This document shows positions 1 through 12,478 of a stretch of 64,000 nucleotides of DNA, piece by piece. Below the pieces are notes generated by a model. The model searched no databases. It was not told the DNA's origin and was given only the letters and a program-made list of their open reading frames with translations. This DNA comes from Erythroxylum novogranatense (Eukaryota > Streptophyta > Magnoliopsida > Malpighiales > Erythroxylaceae), in assembly GCA_029891385.1 (NCBI GenBank), contig CM057227.1:60203567-60267566 (forward strand), written 5' to 3'. Within the stretch, counting starts at the first letter, position 1. The number at the start of each line of letters is the position of its first letter. The position numbers were made by a program, and so were the translations under genes.

Positions 1-87
1 AAATTACTAAAAAGAAACTAGTTTTGAACAAATATGTACAAAACAACAATTAAAATTAAGAACAAAAACTAAAGCACCACAATCACT

Positions 88-1402
88 GGCAACAACACCA
101 AAATTATAGTATCATATTGTAATACAGCACAAAATAAGTAGACCTAAAACTATAACTAGTGGTAAGTCTAGGTTGATCCCAAAGAGAGTGTTCGATTAGC
201 TTTTGTTATGAAAATAAACGATGTTTAGGTTATAGGGTTTTGTTTTTCAAACAAGAAAATAAAATGAAACTAAACTAACGTAAGCAAATTAAATCAAACA
301 TGAAAATGAAAAAAGTGATGAATTTATAGCAATTATTAATTGTAGGTTAATGGTTAACGATAAGCTCTATTAACCCAATTTTCCCTTAGTTCATGTTTAA
401 TTAAGAGAAACTCATTAATAAAATATAGCTATCAAATAACCTAGGATAAGCTCTCCAGATTTAATTGGACAGTTGCATTATGAGTTAGAAAAATAGATTA
501 ATTATGGTAACATCCATATATGCTCGAGTCATTTAACCTAGGTTACATTATCCCTAATGATTAGACTCCAATCGAAAACACAACAATTACAAAATGTATC
601 CCTAATGATTCAATATCAGTAGTCACCATAAACAAATCTCAATATAACAATTATGAATTATATTGAACACATTAAGATCATCTTTAAACAATATCCAAAT
701 AATAAATATAGGATAGCATGATTAGTTCCTAACACAAAAAGAATACAATACACATGAAGAGATGCTCAAAATGTGACTTCAGCTTTGATATCCCTTATGA
801 ATTGGAGTAAGGAGGATTAGGCCTCCATGGGTCTCTAAAAATGCAAACTTTTGTGGCCCCTCTTGTTTCCCAAATGATTCATAAAACTCATAATTTTATA
901 TCATCATAACATATCTATTTATATTAAAAACTAGGGTTTTGGTGCTAAGAGTAAAAGTCATGGGCGTGACTATGTTGCTCACAGCCTTAAATGCCTTAGT
1001 TGAAGCTCAAGATTATGAATGCCCTAGTTAAGGCTCATGGTTGTGAGCCTCCTTTGCATAGGCATGAAATTGGTGTCACGCCCATATAAAATGAGTCATT
1101 GGCATGCCATGACATTCTAAGTTATGGTCGTGAGATGTTATACACCATATCCCCTTTATGTTTTTGCATTTTCTTGTCCCCTTTTTCTCTAATCCTTCTC
1201 CTTTTTGTTCTATGAAGATAAAGGACTGTGAATCTCAAGAAGACCGAGAAAAAAATATTATGCTTTCATTTCACTTTAGCTCTTTCGATTCTGAATTGTA
1301 CCTAAAACCAAATATGACCTAAAGTGAATGTCTTAAGCATTTCATAGGATTAATCACTAAAGGTTATGGAATAAATGTATAAGCAATCAAGCACATATCA
1401 CA
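88..1402. repeat. Dispersed repeat R1, copy 1
   Basis: AT-rich, non-coding. Long stretches match 54373-55590 in the same orientation, including the segments around 340-560 (runs such as gctcgagtcatttaacct) and 1320-1400 (cttaagcatttca..attaatcacta). The copies differ by many substitutions and small indels, so they are old. The opening (ggcaacaacaccaaaatt) and a phrase of the type gatcccaaagagag resemble sequences often met in plant LTRs, so a solo LTR or LTR fragment is likely, but I see no clean TG..CA ends or target duplication. Repeat status is seen directly; LTR identity is inference. Confidence 0.6.
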
Positions 1403-4211
1403 AGGTCTATCTTGTCTAAGTACTAGCAAAGGCTCCTAATCATAGAAGACATAACATCAAAACTAAAGGAAAACTAGAATATTAAAAGAAACATGATGAA
1501 ATCCCTTTTAATCTTCAATAAATCCACTTTAGATAATTGAAAATCCACTCTGAATATGTTTCCTCGCTTATTATTTGTTCTCTTTATCATCTTAGGTTGT
1601 CAATTTGGTTTCTCAAGACTCCTCCTTGCTTTTCCTCTTAATTTTTCATTTTATAGTTCAAAATTTAGGTTTCTAGGTGGTACACGATCATTAATATAGT
1701 TGTGTTAATGATCGAATTAATTAAAAATCATGAAACCCTCGAATTTGGAATGAACATGAACATGTTGCTCTCCAACATGATCATGTTGATGATCGCATAA
1801 TGATTTAAGACTTTAGGAACACTTATTTTGCATAAAAAAATGAACATGTTTATACATATGGGAATCAACACACATATATTGGTGCCTATATTGATCTCCA
1901 TCAACTTTAAAACTTAGTCAAAACATATCCAAATCACCCCAAACTTGTCTCAATTCTTTCCTTTTGCCCCATATAAGTCAATTACAACATAAAAACATAA
2001 TATGAACACATTATGTATCATAAACAATAAAAAATATCAAATAAAAAAGTAAAATGCACTAAATATAAACCTTAATATATGAACAGTTAAACACTTGTTA
2101 ATGGTTGTAGACCTAGTTATTTTTCTGGGAATAGACACGGCCTCTAGCAAATTTATATCTTCAAATCATAGATCATTCCATTTTCTTAAAGATGAATATA
2201 TGACCTCTGGTATAGTTGTGTCCCTCAAACTTTGGATCTCTCTATTTCTTAACATAGTCATGGCTCAAGTCATGTCACTTACTACACTTGTTCCTTTTAA
2301 AACACGAGTTGGCACATGAGCGTAGGCCGAATTGTGTTCTTTTAAAAGTCATAAATTTCTTCATATTTTTACTTATTATTTCCTTTAATTATTAAATAAT
2401 ATCATATCAATATCTAATTTATATAATTACCTAGAAGATAACAAAACTAACTAAAAAGAAAAATTAAATTAAAATAAAGCAAAATATTTATAAAATATGC
2501 ACATAATTCATGCGTATTACACAACATTATCATATTTATGGGCCTTAAATGATTTATGTTTAAGGAAAGTGTTACAAACATCCAACTTGAAGCCTTTTCT
2601 TATTAAGTATGCATCTTAATTACAAAAAGTTGTACCCAATCGATTGATCTCCTTCTCTTGACCTTTGATTTAAGTAGATTATTAATTAAATTTTATAGAG
2701 TTTTGATTTCCTTATACTACTGTTTCTTCATCTTTCCAGTCAATAATTTTAGCATTCATGTTCTCAAAAACCTTTTAAGCCTAATCCAAGGAGTAATTCA
2801 GCCAATAAAACTTTAAGTATGCATGTTTATGTAAAAAACCATAAGATAAAACCTATAATGAAAAATATCATGTCTAAATTAAGAGAAATGAGGCAAACAT
2901 ATGTCCTAATTAGGCCATATAATGCTTTGAAGTATGACGAGTTATACCTAGCTCAGTGTCATTAAGGTGTTTTCCACCATTTGGAAACATAATTCCACCC
3001 AAGAAATGAGGTTAAGCACAAACTTCATAAACTTGATAGAACAAAGAGGATATTAAACCCGATGCACTAAAGGATCTTTGCCTTTCTCATAATAAAGTGT
3101 GATAATCAAATATTGTAGAAACTCTATAACATCAAACTCATTGTGGACCATAGACAATGTCATTACACGATAAGTCTCTAACATCTGTAACCTTTTCATT
3201 CCTCAAGCCACCTTTGTTTGATTTAGAAATTTCACTAGGCTTGTAAAAGCACACTCTCTTATAAGTATATTGCTTCCTAATACTTATAGGAAAAGGGATG
3301 AAGTATAATCTCATATCATCTAGGTGTACCCTAAACTTGAAGTCATACTTTTCAACTTCAAATATTCCATGAGAACAAGTATATTCTCAAAAGAAATTGG
3401 TCATTCACTACCAATACCAAGCTCCTTTTCATGTACAATGATATTTTTTTGTCTTACTAACTTTAAACAAACACTAAATTCACACTTATACCTAGCATTA
3501 GAATCCTCCTCACTCAATAAACCATTGTGTTTATACATTAAGTAAAGATAGGGTAACTTTATCACGAGAAGATGGCAGGCTTGCACTAATAAAAGTTGAC
3601 TAATCTAGGTTACTTAAACTCTTCAATCAGTAGTAAAGCAAATAATAAGATAAGAAAACAATTGAAAAAGAAGGATTATCTATAAATAAAGTACGTACAT
3701 AACTTAGATCCTCTGCATCAATCACTGGTAAAGAAGATAAAAGGTTGCACATCTTAAGATAGCAACTTCTTTTTTAGAAGTTCCACCAGTGGGGTGAAAA
3801 GAAATCACCTGAAGAATAGAGACACCACTAATTAAGATGAAGAAAAAGAAACATATTTTAAGACAGAAATTTCCTTACCTTAGAAGTTATTGCCAGAAAG
3901 GAGATGAAGAACACCTTCGAAAAATCTACCCTAATTCAGAAGTTTTTGGAGTATCCTTTAGATGGTGTGAATAACTTTACCTTCTAAAGCAAAACCTTCA
4001 AAACGTTACTTTTTATAATTGTTAGGTTTCTTGAGGTCATTTAATGAATAGCGTAGTTAAGTGTTTCACGGTGCAGTTTGGTTGTCAATTTGGAGTTTAT
4101 CTTGTTGTCAGTTTAGTTTTCCTTTATGCAGGAGAAGCTTTGAATTTTTATTTATCTCATTTATTTATTTCAATAAATTTTCAATTTTAAAAAAAAATAT
4201 ACATAATATAA
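1403..4211. other. AT-rich intergenic sequence, no gene recognised
   Basis: About 2.8 kb without a supportable gene. Short open frames (for example 2095-2319 + and 3401-3586 -) have no recognisable domains, no splice-site context and no repeat copies in this window. The stretch 1687-1718 holds a 9-bp inverted repeat (gatcattaa..ttaatgatc). Some of the region may be unrecognisable transposon debris. Confidence 0.5.
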
Positions 4212-4413
4212 GATTCCTTTATTTTGACTCTTTAACTGATACTTCTGGGATTCCATGCTTCGACTCAGCGTCCATCCGAGCGCTTGCCAAGAGCTATTTA
4301 GAAACCCTCTACACTATTGAGTCCCCCGTCACTCCTCTGTCCCTCCGAGACGACTTTTCCCCCCTCTCTTCTAGAGCTTCGATGGACCTGACCCGTCTTA
4401 TCCTTCCTGACGA
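4212..4413 (+). pseudogene. LINE1 fragment a (L1-type LINE ORF2, start of RT region)
   Basis: The frame reads LTDTSGIPCFDSASIRALA..YLETLY and ends LTRLILPDD, the linker typical just before the reverse transcriptase of plant L1-type LINEs. It stops abruptly at 4413, where element E is inserted. The frame resumes at 16118 with DEV then AFFSMAPNKAPGVDGF, the RT entry motif. The endonuclease half is missing, so LINE1 is 5'-truncated at about 4212, as is common for target-primed insertions. The open frame extends upstream to 4061, but that part looks unrelated. Dead copy. Confidence 0.75.
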
Positions 4414-5365
4414 TGTTAGACCTTGAATTTTTTTCTATGATTTCATTAAGCCTGAATTGTGTTAAGTATGTGATTACGCTTTGGTTTAATTTAAATTGGG
4501 AGTGTTAGTGACTAATTGAGAATTTATCGAGTTTAATATGGTTTTGATGAGAATTATAGGGTAAATATGTTTGAGGGTATTTTGGGAAGATTGCTTGAGG
4601 TGGTGTGATATAAGCTTGTCAAGAAAGGGTGGTTTGGTCTTTTCCTTCCCTTGAGACTTAAAAGACTTAGAAGAAATTAGAAAGAAAGGAAAAGAGGAGG
4701 AAAGAAAGAAAAGAGAAGAAGAAAAGAAGGAGTGCGCCGTTGGTGAGAAGAAGAGAAGAGAAGAGGGATTCTTCGATCTTTGTAGTTTCCGACCGATTTG
4801 AAGTGATTTTCGAGTAAGTTGAGTTTATTTCCTTGTGTTGCAACTAGAGTTAACCGTGGATTTGAGTTGAATATGTGAGAATCGAAGGATTTAGGGTTTG
4901 TAAAGCATAAATGGTTAGATTTCTTGGGTTGATGCATTTATGACTGATTTTGAGTTGTTGTTGGGTTAGAAAGGTAGTATAAGACTTGATCTAAAGTTTA
5001 GATGTGTTGCATTTGCTAAAGGGATGGATTAAAGTTGGAAAATGCAAGAAAACTGGGTTTCAGAGTCGAGCTCCAGACCCGCACGTCGCAACGTGCGTAT
5101 GAACACGCCGCGACGTGGAGCTCGTTGCGATATATAATAAATAAATTCGTCGCGACGAGCGGACAGGCGTTCATGACGACGTACGAAGGAGGCATGCCGT
5201 GACGTGCAAGAGAAGCATTCGTCGCGATGTGCGAGGATGGCTCGTCGCAACGTACGAAGAAAATTTGGCTCGCTGCAGCGAACATCCAATTTTTTCGAAG
5301 GAGATTTTTGGGCATATCTTGGGTTGTAGATGTCCTATTAAGGGATCCGGGACTCGGGCCCAACA
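4414..5365 (+). repeat. Element E 5' LTR, internally deleted
   Basis: Begins TGTTAGACC and ends CCCAACA. Up to 5339 it matches the 3' LTR from 12491 to 13384 with scattered substitutions. It then jumps directly to the last ~24 bp of the LTR (gggatccgggactcggg). Relative to the 3' copy it lacks about 2.7 kb, including the TATA/hairpin region, so this LTR has probably lost its promoter. A palindrome array lies at 5083-5276. Confidence 0.88.
5083..5276. repeat. CG-rich palindrome array in E 5' LTR
   Basis: About ten imperfect copies of a self-complementary core (cgtcgcgacg and variants such as cgccgcgacg, cgttgcgac) spaced 15-25 bp apart in otherwise AT-rich DNA. Many variants differ only by C to T or G to A, as expected if methylated CpG sites decay. 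The matching array in the 3' LTR is at 13148-13330. Confidence 0.8.
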
Positions 5366-5369
5366 TGTT

Positions 5370-5381
5370 TGGTATCAGAGC
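5370..5381 (+). other. Element E primer binding site (tRNA-iMet)
   Basis: TGGTATCAGAGC lies 4 bp after the LTR end and is the 12-base complement of the plant initiator tRNA-Met 3' end. It marks the minus-strand priming site and fixes the 5' LTR boundary at 5365. Confidence 0.93.
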
Positions 5382-5533
5382 GCCTAGGTTTAGTGTCCTT
5401 AGCTTAGAATGCATACTAGGATGAACTGTGTGATATATGATTAATTGTTGCATTGATTAAGTGACATGCATATCATGCATACATGTAGATTGCCATATAG
5501 CTAATCCTTAGTGTTTACCTGTGAAGGAGTACG

Positions 5534-6660
5534 ATGCCACCTCGTAGAAGGACACGAGGAGTTATGCAAGGATCTACTGCACCTGACTCTCCAACTAGGG
5601 AGGAGAGGACTGATGAGTCAGTAGCATCAGGGAATGCTGAGGCTTCTGTAGGGCTAGGTAATGAGCCCATTCCTTCGCAGACTCAGGAGACGCCAGTTCT
5701 GTAGGAGCAAGTGCCTCCATTAGATCCGAGGCTGTTTCAGGCGTTCACCCAGGCATTTGTGCAGACTATGGGTCAGATTCCACAGCCTTCTGCTTCAGCC
5801 CCAGCCTAGAAGGGGAGACGGTTTGATAGGTTGAGAAAGTATGGGGCAGTTGATTTCTTTGGGACATCAGATCTAGAAGAAGCCGAGACTTGGTTGAGAA
5901 AGACTGAGAGAGTGCTGGATCAGATGGAGTGTGAGGATGACAAGAGAGTCATCTATGCTGCAAGTTTGCTTCAGGGTGATGCTCTGCATTAGTGGGAGAC
6001 TGTGCCAGGGAGTCAGATGAGGCCAGTAGGGTTGGCATGGTAGGACTTCCTTGCTGCCTTCGGGAAGAAATATCTGTCTGAGGTGTACATTCAGCAGAAG
6101 CAGAGGGAGTTCCTCAGTTTGACCTAGAGGGAGATGTCAGTGAGTGAATACGAGCGGCGGTTCACTCAGTTGGCGAGGTATGCTTCGGATTTGATGCTGA
6201 GCGAGGCTGCTAGGTGTCGCCGGTTTGAGGCGGGTCTGCACTTGGCTATCAGAGAGAAGGTGATTGTGCAGAATTTATGTGATTTTCAGCAGCTAGTTGA
6301 GGTAGCTCTGAGGGTTGAAAATATCGAGAATATCAAGAGTGCAGTGAACAAGAAGAGAAAGGGAAGAGAGCAGTTCAAGAGGGGAGGCAGCACTAATACT
6401 CCTATGCCGCAGGGAGTGCGGGAGTTTCCAGTTCGATCGAGAGGAGGAGGCGGTGGTGCGAGCCGACCTAGGCCGATGGGGACTTCTACTGTTTCTCACC
6501 AAGCTTCAACGGTGGGCGACAGTAGAAGGGGAGATGGAGATAGGCAATTCATTCCGAAGTGTGAGCATTGCGGGAGAGCCCATAGAGGCGAGTGCTTCAG
6601 ATTGACAAGAGCTTGTTTCAACTGTGGAGAGAAGGGACACATTGTCAGCTCAGCCTCCAC
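5534..6660 (+). pseudogene. Element E gag
   Basis: Starts MPPRRRTRG at 5534, the same start as element B's gag. The capsid-like region includes FDRLRKYGAVDF, AETWLRKTERV and AASLLQGDALH, followed by SVSEYERRFTQLARYA. It ends with a CCHC zinc knuckle, CFNCGEKGHIV, near 6620-6650. In-frame stops lie at 5702, 5807, 5990, 6041 and 6125. The one at 5990 clearly replaces a tryptophan (HWWE in B), and the others fit glutamine, tryptophan or arginine codons hit by single transitions. A frameshift just after the zinc knuckle moves the protease into another frame. The longest intact piece is 6134-6751. Confidence 0.85.
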
Positions 6661-9600
6661 GACAAGAGAGGATTCAGATGCAAGTTCCAAGGAGGACAGA
6701 GACTGTGGGTCAGAGGACTGCAACAGAAGTGGGCAGTTCAGATGTAGCTAAGAGAGTGAGCATTCCGGGGAGACCTAGAGGGCAGGCACCGGCTAAGGTG
6801 TTTGCGATGACTCGGGAGGATGCAGAGGCCACTCCAGATGTCGTCACTGGTATGGCTAGATTATTTACTGATGATGTGCTTGTTTTGATTGATCCAGGTT
6901 CTACTCACTCATTTGTTTCTTCGAGTAGACCTGTGTGTGATAGGATTGTGAGCCCATTGGATACTCCGCTGTGGTGAGTACTCCAATCGGTCAATATATT
7001 GTGATTAGTCAAGTGTGTAGAGGCTGTGAGCTTGGTATTGGTGGAGAACTTCTAGTGGTGGATTTGATGCCACTGAAGATGGGAGGATTAGATGTGATTT
7101 TGGGTATGGATACGTTGGAGAAGTACAATGCCCGTTTGGATTGTAAGCAGAAGACAGTGGACTTTGGTTTGGGTGATGACAGAAGAGTAGTGTTTACTGG
7201 GGAGAGGAAAGCAAGTCCACCCAGAATTGTTTCAACATTGGCAGCAGAGAAGATGATGAGGAAAGGATGTGAGGCATTCTTGGCCTATGTGGTGGACACC
7301 AGGACAGATAGAGGAAAGCTGGAGGATAATCCAGTAGTCAGGGAATTCTCGAATGTCTTTCCCGAGGAATTGCCAGGACTACCGCCAGCTAGGGAAATTA
7401 AGTTTCCCATTGAGCTCTTTTCAGGTACGGCGCCGATTTCAATTCCGCCTTACCGGATGGCTCCGGCGGAATTGAAAGAGCTTAAGGAGCAGTTGGAAGA
7501 GTTATTGGAGAAGGGGTATATTCGATCGGGCTCTTCGCCTTGGGGAGCTCCGGTTCTTTTTGTGAAGAAGAAAGATGGATCGTTGAGGATGTGTGTAGAC
7601 TATCGAAAGCTGAATCAGGTTACTGTGAAGAACAGGTATCCGCTTCCTCGCATTGATGATTTGTTTGATCAATTGCAAGGGGCGAAAGTCTTCTCTAAGA
7701 TAGACTTGAGATCGGGCTACCATCAGTTGAGGATTAAGGAGTCAGATGTGCCCAAGTCTGCTTTCAGGACTCGGTATAGGCATTTTGAGTTTCTAATTAT
7801 GCCTTTCGGATTGACGAATGCGCCTGCAGCGTTTATGGATTTGATGAATCGGGTTTTTAAGCCATTCTTGGACCAATTTATCATTGTCTTCATTGATGAT
7901 ATATTGGTTTATTCCAAGAGTGATGAGCAGCATGAGGAGCATTTGAGGATTGCTTTGGAGACTTTGAGGAGAAATGAGTTGTATGCCAAATTCGATAAAT
8001 GCAAATTTTGACTGAGGGAAGTTTCATTTCTTGGACACGTGATCTCAGAGCAAGGATTTCATGTGGATCCAAAGAAGATAGAAGCTGTGGTGAATTGGGA
8101 GGCACCGAAGAGTGTAGCAGAGGTGAGAAGTTTTCTGGGTTTGGCAGGTTACTACAGGAGGTTTGTGGAGGGATTCTCTATGATAGCCGCTCTGATGACG
8201 AAATTGTTAAGGAAAAATCAAAAGTTTGTTTGGAGTGAGGAGTGTCAGAGGAGCTTCGAGGAGCTCAAGCATAGATTGACGAGTGCTCCGATTTTGATGT
8301 TGCCTTCCGGAGATAAGGGTTATACTGTGTATAGTGACGCTTCGAGGAAGGGTCTTGGTTGTGTTTTGATGCAGGGTGATAGAGTGATAGCTTATGCTTC
8401 GAGATAGTTGAAGCCGTATGAGTTGAATTATCCGACGTATGACTTGGAGTTGGTAGCTGTGATCTTTGCTTTGAAGATTTGGAGGCATTATTTGTATGGA
8501 GTTCAGACGAGGATTTTTACCGATCATAAGAGTCTGAAGTATTTGTTGAGCCAGAAGGAATTGAATTTGAGGCAGAGAAGGTGGATCGAGTTACTCAAGG
8601 ACTATGATCTGTTGATTGAGTATCATTCGGGCAAGGTCAATGTAGTGGCGGATGCCTTGAGTAGGAAGTCTTCGATTTCGCATGTTCGGATGGTTTATCT
8701 TCCTTTATTAGAAGAGATGGCCAAGCTTAAGATAAGTTTGAAGCAGGAGGAACCGGATTGCCTTCTAGCTAATTTCCAAGTGAGACCGATTATCAGAGAG
8801 AAGGTTAGGGAATTGCAGGCTCAAGATGCAGATTTGAGCAAGCTTAGAGAGGAAATTCAGAATGGTAAGGTGTCTGAAGTAATAGTGAGAGATGATTGGC
8901 TTATGACAGTGGAGAACAGGTTGTGTATCCTAGATGTGCAGGAGGTTAAGGCTGAGATTATGGATGAGGCACACAATGCGCCTTATGCCATGCATCCGGG
9001 TATCACCAGGATGTATAGAGATCTGAGAGAGCATTTTTGGTGGAAAGGCATGAAGAGGGATGTAGCAGAGTTTGTCAGTAAGTGTCTAGTATGTCAGGAA
9101 GTCAAGGCTGAACACCAGGCACCTTCGGGCAAGTTGAGGCCGTTGCCTATTCCGGAGTGGAAGTGGCAAAGGGTGACGATGGATTTTCTGATGGGTTTGC
9201 CTAAGACCAGTAAGAAGCATGATGCCATTTGGGTTATTATGGATCGGTTGACCAAGTCAGCTCACTTTCTGGCGATTAAGCAGACTGATTCTTTGCATAT
9301 GCTAGCAAAGAAATATATTGATGAGATAGTGAGGTTGCATAGGATTCCGGATTCGATTGTTTCTGATAGACCCTCGGTTTACTCCGAGGTTTTGGAGTAG
9401 TTTGCAGGAAGCCTTGGGGACTAAGTTGCATTTTAGTACTGACTTTCACCCTCAAACGGATGGTCAATCTGAGAGGACTATTCGGACACTTGAGGGGATG
9501 CTTCGGGCTTGTGTGTTGGATTTCAGAGGAGCATGGGATGAGCATTTTCTATTGGTCGAATTTGCTTATAATAATTCATACCATTCGAGTATTCAAATGG

Positions 9601-10107
9601 CTCCATATGAGGCATTGTATGGCAGGAGGTGTAGGACTCTGATCTGTTGGGATGAAGAAGGAGAGAGGCAATTGAAAAGACCAGAATTGATTCAGACGAC
9701 GGTGGAGAAAGTCAATTTGGTTAAGCAGCGACTTAAGGCAGCACAGGATAGGATGAAGAGTTATGTTGATGCTCACCGAAAGGAGATGGAGTTCGAAGTC
9801 GGTGAGAAAGTGTTCCTTAAGACGTCTCTTTAGAAAGGAGTGATGAGATTTGGAAAGAAGGGTAAGTTGAGTCCGAGGTATGTGGGTCCTTATGAGATCC
9901 TTGAGAGGATTGGACCACTCGCCTACAGGTTGGCGTTACCTCCAGAATTGTCTCAGATTCATGATGTCTTCCATGTGTCCATGTTGAGGAGGTATAGATC
10001 GGATCCTTCTCATATCATTCAGACCAGCGAGGTTCAACTGAGGGATGATCTAAGTTATGAGGAGCAACCAGTGCAGATTTTGGATTCTAAGGTAAAGGTT
10101 CTCGGAA
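6661..10107 (+). pseudogene. Element E pol: protease, RT, RNase H, integrase
   Basis: Domains in order: protease at about 6800-7200; RT at about 7440-8010 ([27 protein letters not shown], catalytic FIDD at 7889-7900); RNase H at about 8280-8650 ([22 protein letters not shown]); integrase zinc finger at about 8960-9100; integrase core near 9180-9480 ([14 protein letters not shown]); C-terminal [18 protein letters not shown] region at about 9840-10090. Damage: protease active site reads DPG instead of DSG/DTG (6891-6899); frameshifts near 6640, 6975 and 9370 (an apparent 2-base loss after SDR); stops at about 8009, 8405-8407 and 9830. The chromodomain is displaced beyond the solo LTR. Confidence 0.9.
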
Positions 10108-10732
10108 TGTTAGGCCCCAAATTTGTTTTCTTGATGTTATTAAGTATGAATTAAGTTGATTGTGTTATTTATGACATAGTTTGATGTTATTGGAGATGTT
10201 AATGGAAAATTAGAATTTATTTGAGTTTAGTGTGGAATATTGGTTATGAAAGAGTAAAAATGTGTAAGGGCAAAATAGGCAAGGCACTTGAGTTATGATG
10301 TTTAAGGCTAAGCAAAGGAAGGCATTTTAGTACTTGCTCTATCTTGTAGGTTTAAGAAATTAAAAGAAGAAAAGAAAAGAAAGAAGAAAAGAAGAGAAAA
10401 AGAGAAGAGAAAGCCGTAGGGAGAGGAGGAGAAGAAGAGAAAGGAGGAAGCTAGATTCAGACATTTTCAGACGAATTTGAAGCTTTCCCGGGTATGTAAA
10501 CGATTGTTCTTCTTATTTAGAATGCTTTAAACCCTAGATTTGGTTTAGGGTTTTTGGGGAAAACTTGGTAGAAATCCATGGGTTGTTGTGTTGTTGATGT
10601 TTTTGGTGTTAGAATGAGTTTAGAAAGGAAGTATATGACTTGATTCAAGGGTTAGATGTGTTGTAGTTGAGAAAGGGAAGGATTTAAGGTTGGAAAAATG
10701 TCGAAATCTGGGTTCGGGAGTCGGTTCTCCCG

Positions 10733-10872
10733 TCCGCACGTCATGACGTCGTGAGGTCAGCCTTGCGTGCAGCAGCAGGTAGCAGGCCGCGACGATGAAA
10801 AAAGTCAAGAAGCGAAAGGCGCCACACGCCGCGACGTGCCAGGCCGCTCGTCACGACGAGGCTCGCGAGGCC
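10733..10872. repeat. Palindrome array in solo LTR H
   Basis: Variants of cacgtcatgacgtcgtg, gccgcgacg, cgccgcgacgtg and cgtcacgacgag, about 630-760 bp from the LTR start. This is close to the offset of the array in E's LTRs (about 670-860). Confidence 0.7.
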
Positions 10873-11818
10873 AGTTTTTCCAACAGAAATGTTTTTAGTA
10901 ATTGGAGCATATCTTTTGCTAAAGAAGTCCTTTTGGGGTGATTTTTGAGGCGTTGTGAACTAGAGACATAGATCTACAAGTTTTGTGAAGTGATGAAGTC
11001 ATGAATCAGTTTCTAAGAATTTGGAATTTTGGATGGAAGTTAAGAATGGAAATATTGTTTCAGCATGAGTTATTAAATGAGATTTTGGTTCTTATTTTAG
11101 GAGATCAAGTGAGGCAAGAGGATCAAGAGGCTCAAGAGGAAACTCATTCCTAGGCAAGAACAAGCAAGGAAATCAGGTGGGTTCATGTTTATAATAGAGT
11201 AAATAAGTCACTCATTGTTTTGTTTAATCAAGAAAGAGTTAATGCATTTAAATTGCATCATCACGATTGCATTACATACTATTATGAATGATTATAGGTT
11301 ATTATATGATTTGCATTCATGAATTATGAAAAGGATTCCAAAAAGGGGTTTTTCTCCTTTCACGAATACATGTACATGAAATCATGTCTTACGAAATATA
11401 TGGCAAGCAAGATTACAAGCAAGTTTACAAGCAAGTGCCAGTTTGGCAAACAAGTTTACAAGAACATGAATCATGCATATTTATATGGGTTTGCGGTGTC
11501 CCTCACGAATAGTCAAGTGCACATTGACTCACGAAAAGGCTTCTCCCGCTTGCCCGCTAGTGGCACAGGGTTTCTCACAAGGATTCCCTCACAAAACTAC
11601 GTCTACACATCAACATTTCGATGGTATGTGTAGTACGTCATGAACTAGAGACAATCCAAACCATTATGTTATGTTATGTGTTTATGTGTCATGCATCATG
11701 AATTGTTCAAGAATCAAGCATTTTTTTCAAGACAATGACTCATACATGCTCAATTGTTATGATTTCAACAAGTACCACGGCAATGAGTTATTTTTGACTA
11801 CTTTTTGCTTATTGCTAT

Positions 11819-11856
11819 ATTATAAATATGTTCCCACGAGCTTTATAGCTCACCCC
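11819..11856 (+). promoter_or_regulatory. Conserved LTR TATA-like box and hairpin (solo LTR H)
   Basis: A tataaatatg box (11821-11830) is followed by a perfect hairpin GAGCT-ttat-AGCTC (11838-11851) and then ACCCC. The same arrangement is present in both LTRs of element B, and the hairpin with ACCCC recurs in other families here. A TATA-proximal transcription start region is the likely reading; that is inference from position. Confidence 0.5.
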
Positions 11857-12338
11857 CTCTAATTTCCCCCATTCAAGTGACGAGCAAGAGATCGAGTGAG
11901 TCACGAGTTACGGCAGCACTCCATTGTGTCATGTTTATTTTTTAACTTTAGTTACGTTTCAAGTATTATCGGTTCAAGAGTATTTTGTATTTTTAGCTCT
12001 TGAACTCAAAGTTGTAATTTGGTTTGAGATTTTCTTAAAGCTTTATGAAACTCATCTTTTTGGATAATGATTTATGGATATGTTTGTTTTAAAGCATGAA
12101 AGTAAGTTTTGAGTTTGTTCACGATGGGTCCATTGAACTTCCGATGGTCTCTTTCCTCAACCGTTTAATTTACATATTTAGCCTTGTTTATTAAATCACA
12201 TGAAAGCAGGTTTCAAGTTTGTTTTCCAGTAGGCCCATTAATCTTTCGTGAGTCTTTTCCTTAAATGCATAATTAGCATGTTTCACACCACGCTCTCATG
12301 TCCGATTTTGGGCTCCGGCAGTGGGGTTCAACACGGAA

Positions 12339-12468
12339 CAAGACAGTTCAATTAGTCAAAGTCCTGTGGAGGAATCATTCGGTAGAGGAGGCTACATGGG
12401 AGCCTTTGGAAGCCATGCGTGAGAAGTATCCGCATCTCTTCGATGATTCAGGTAAATTTCGAGGATGA
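12339..12468 (+). pseudogene. Element E chromodomain and pol C-terminus
   Basis: Continuation of pol after the solo LTR: VQLVKVLWRNHSVEEATWEP, then LEAMREKYPHLFDDSG and a stop at 12466. The WRNH..EEATWEP core is the chromodomain typical of plant chromoviruses, thought to steer integration toward particular chromatin. Joining to the pre-insertion frame needs one extra base, so a single-base loss lies near 10103. Element D carries a near-identical tail. Confidence 0.85.
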
Positions 12469-12478
12469 AATTTCTTTT

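Larger units (their letters stand above)
10108..12333 (+). mobile_element. Solo LTR H (element B family) inside E
   Basis: Starts TGTTAGGCCCC and ends GGTTCAACA, flanked by perfect 5-bp duplications CGGAA (10103-10107 and 12334-12338). Its ends and interior match element B's LTR (B reads TGTTGGGCCCCAAATTT on its sense strand). No internal region is present, so it is a solo LTR left by LTR-LTR recombination. It contains a palindrome array at 10733-10872, a TATA-like box at 11821 and the conserved hairpin at 11838-11851. Confidence 0.92.

Noticed and set aside
4061..4426. 121-residue frame as a complete gene
   Set aside because: Only its second half is LINE ORF2; it ends by running into element E's LTR.
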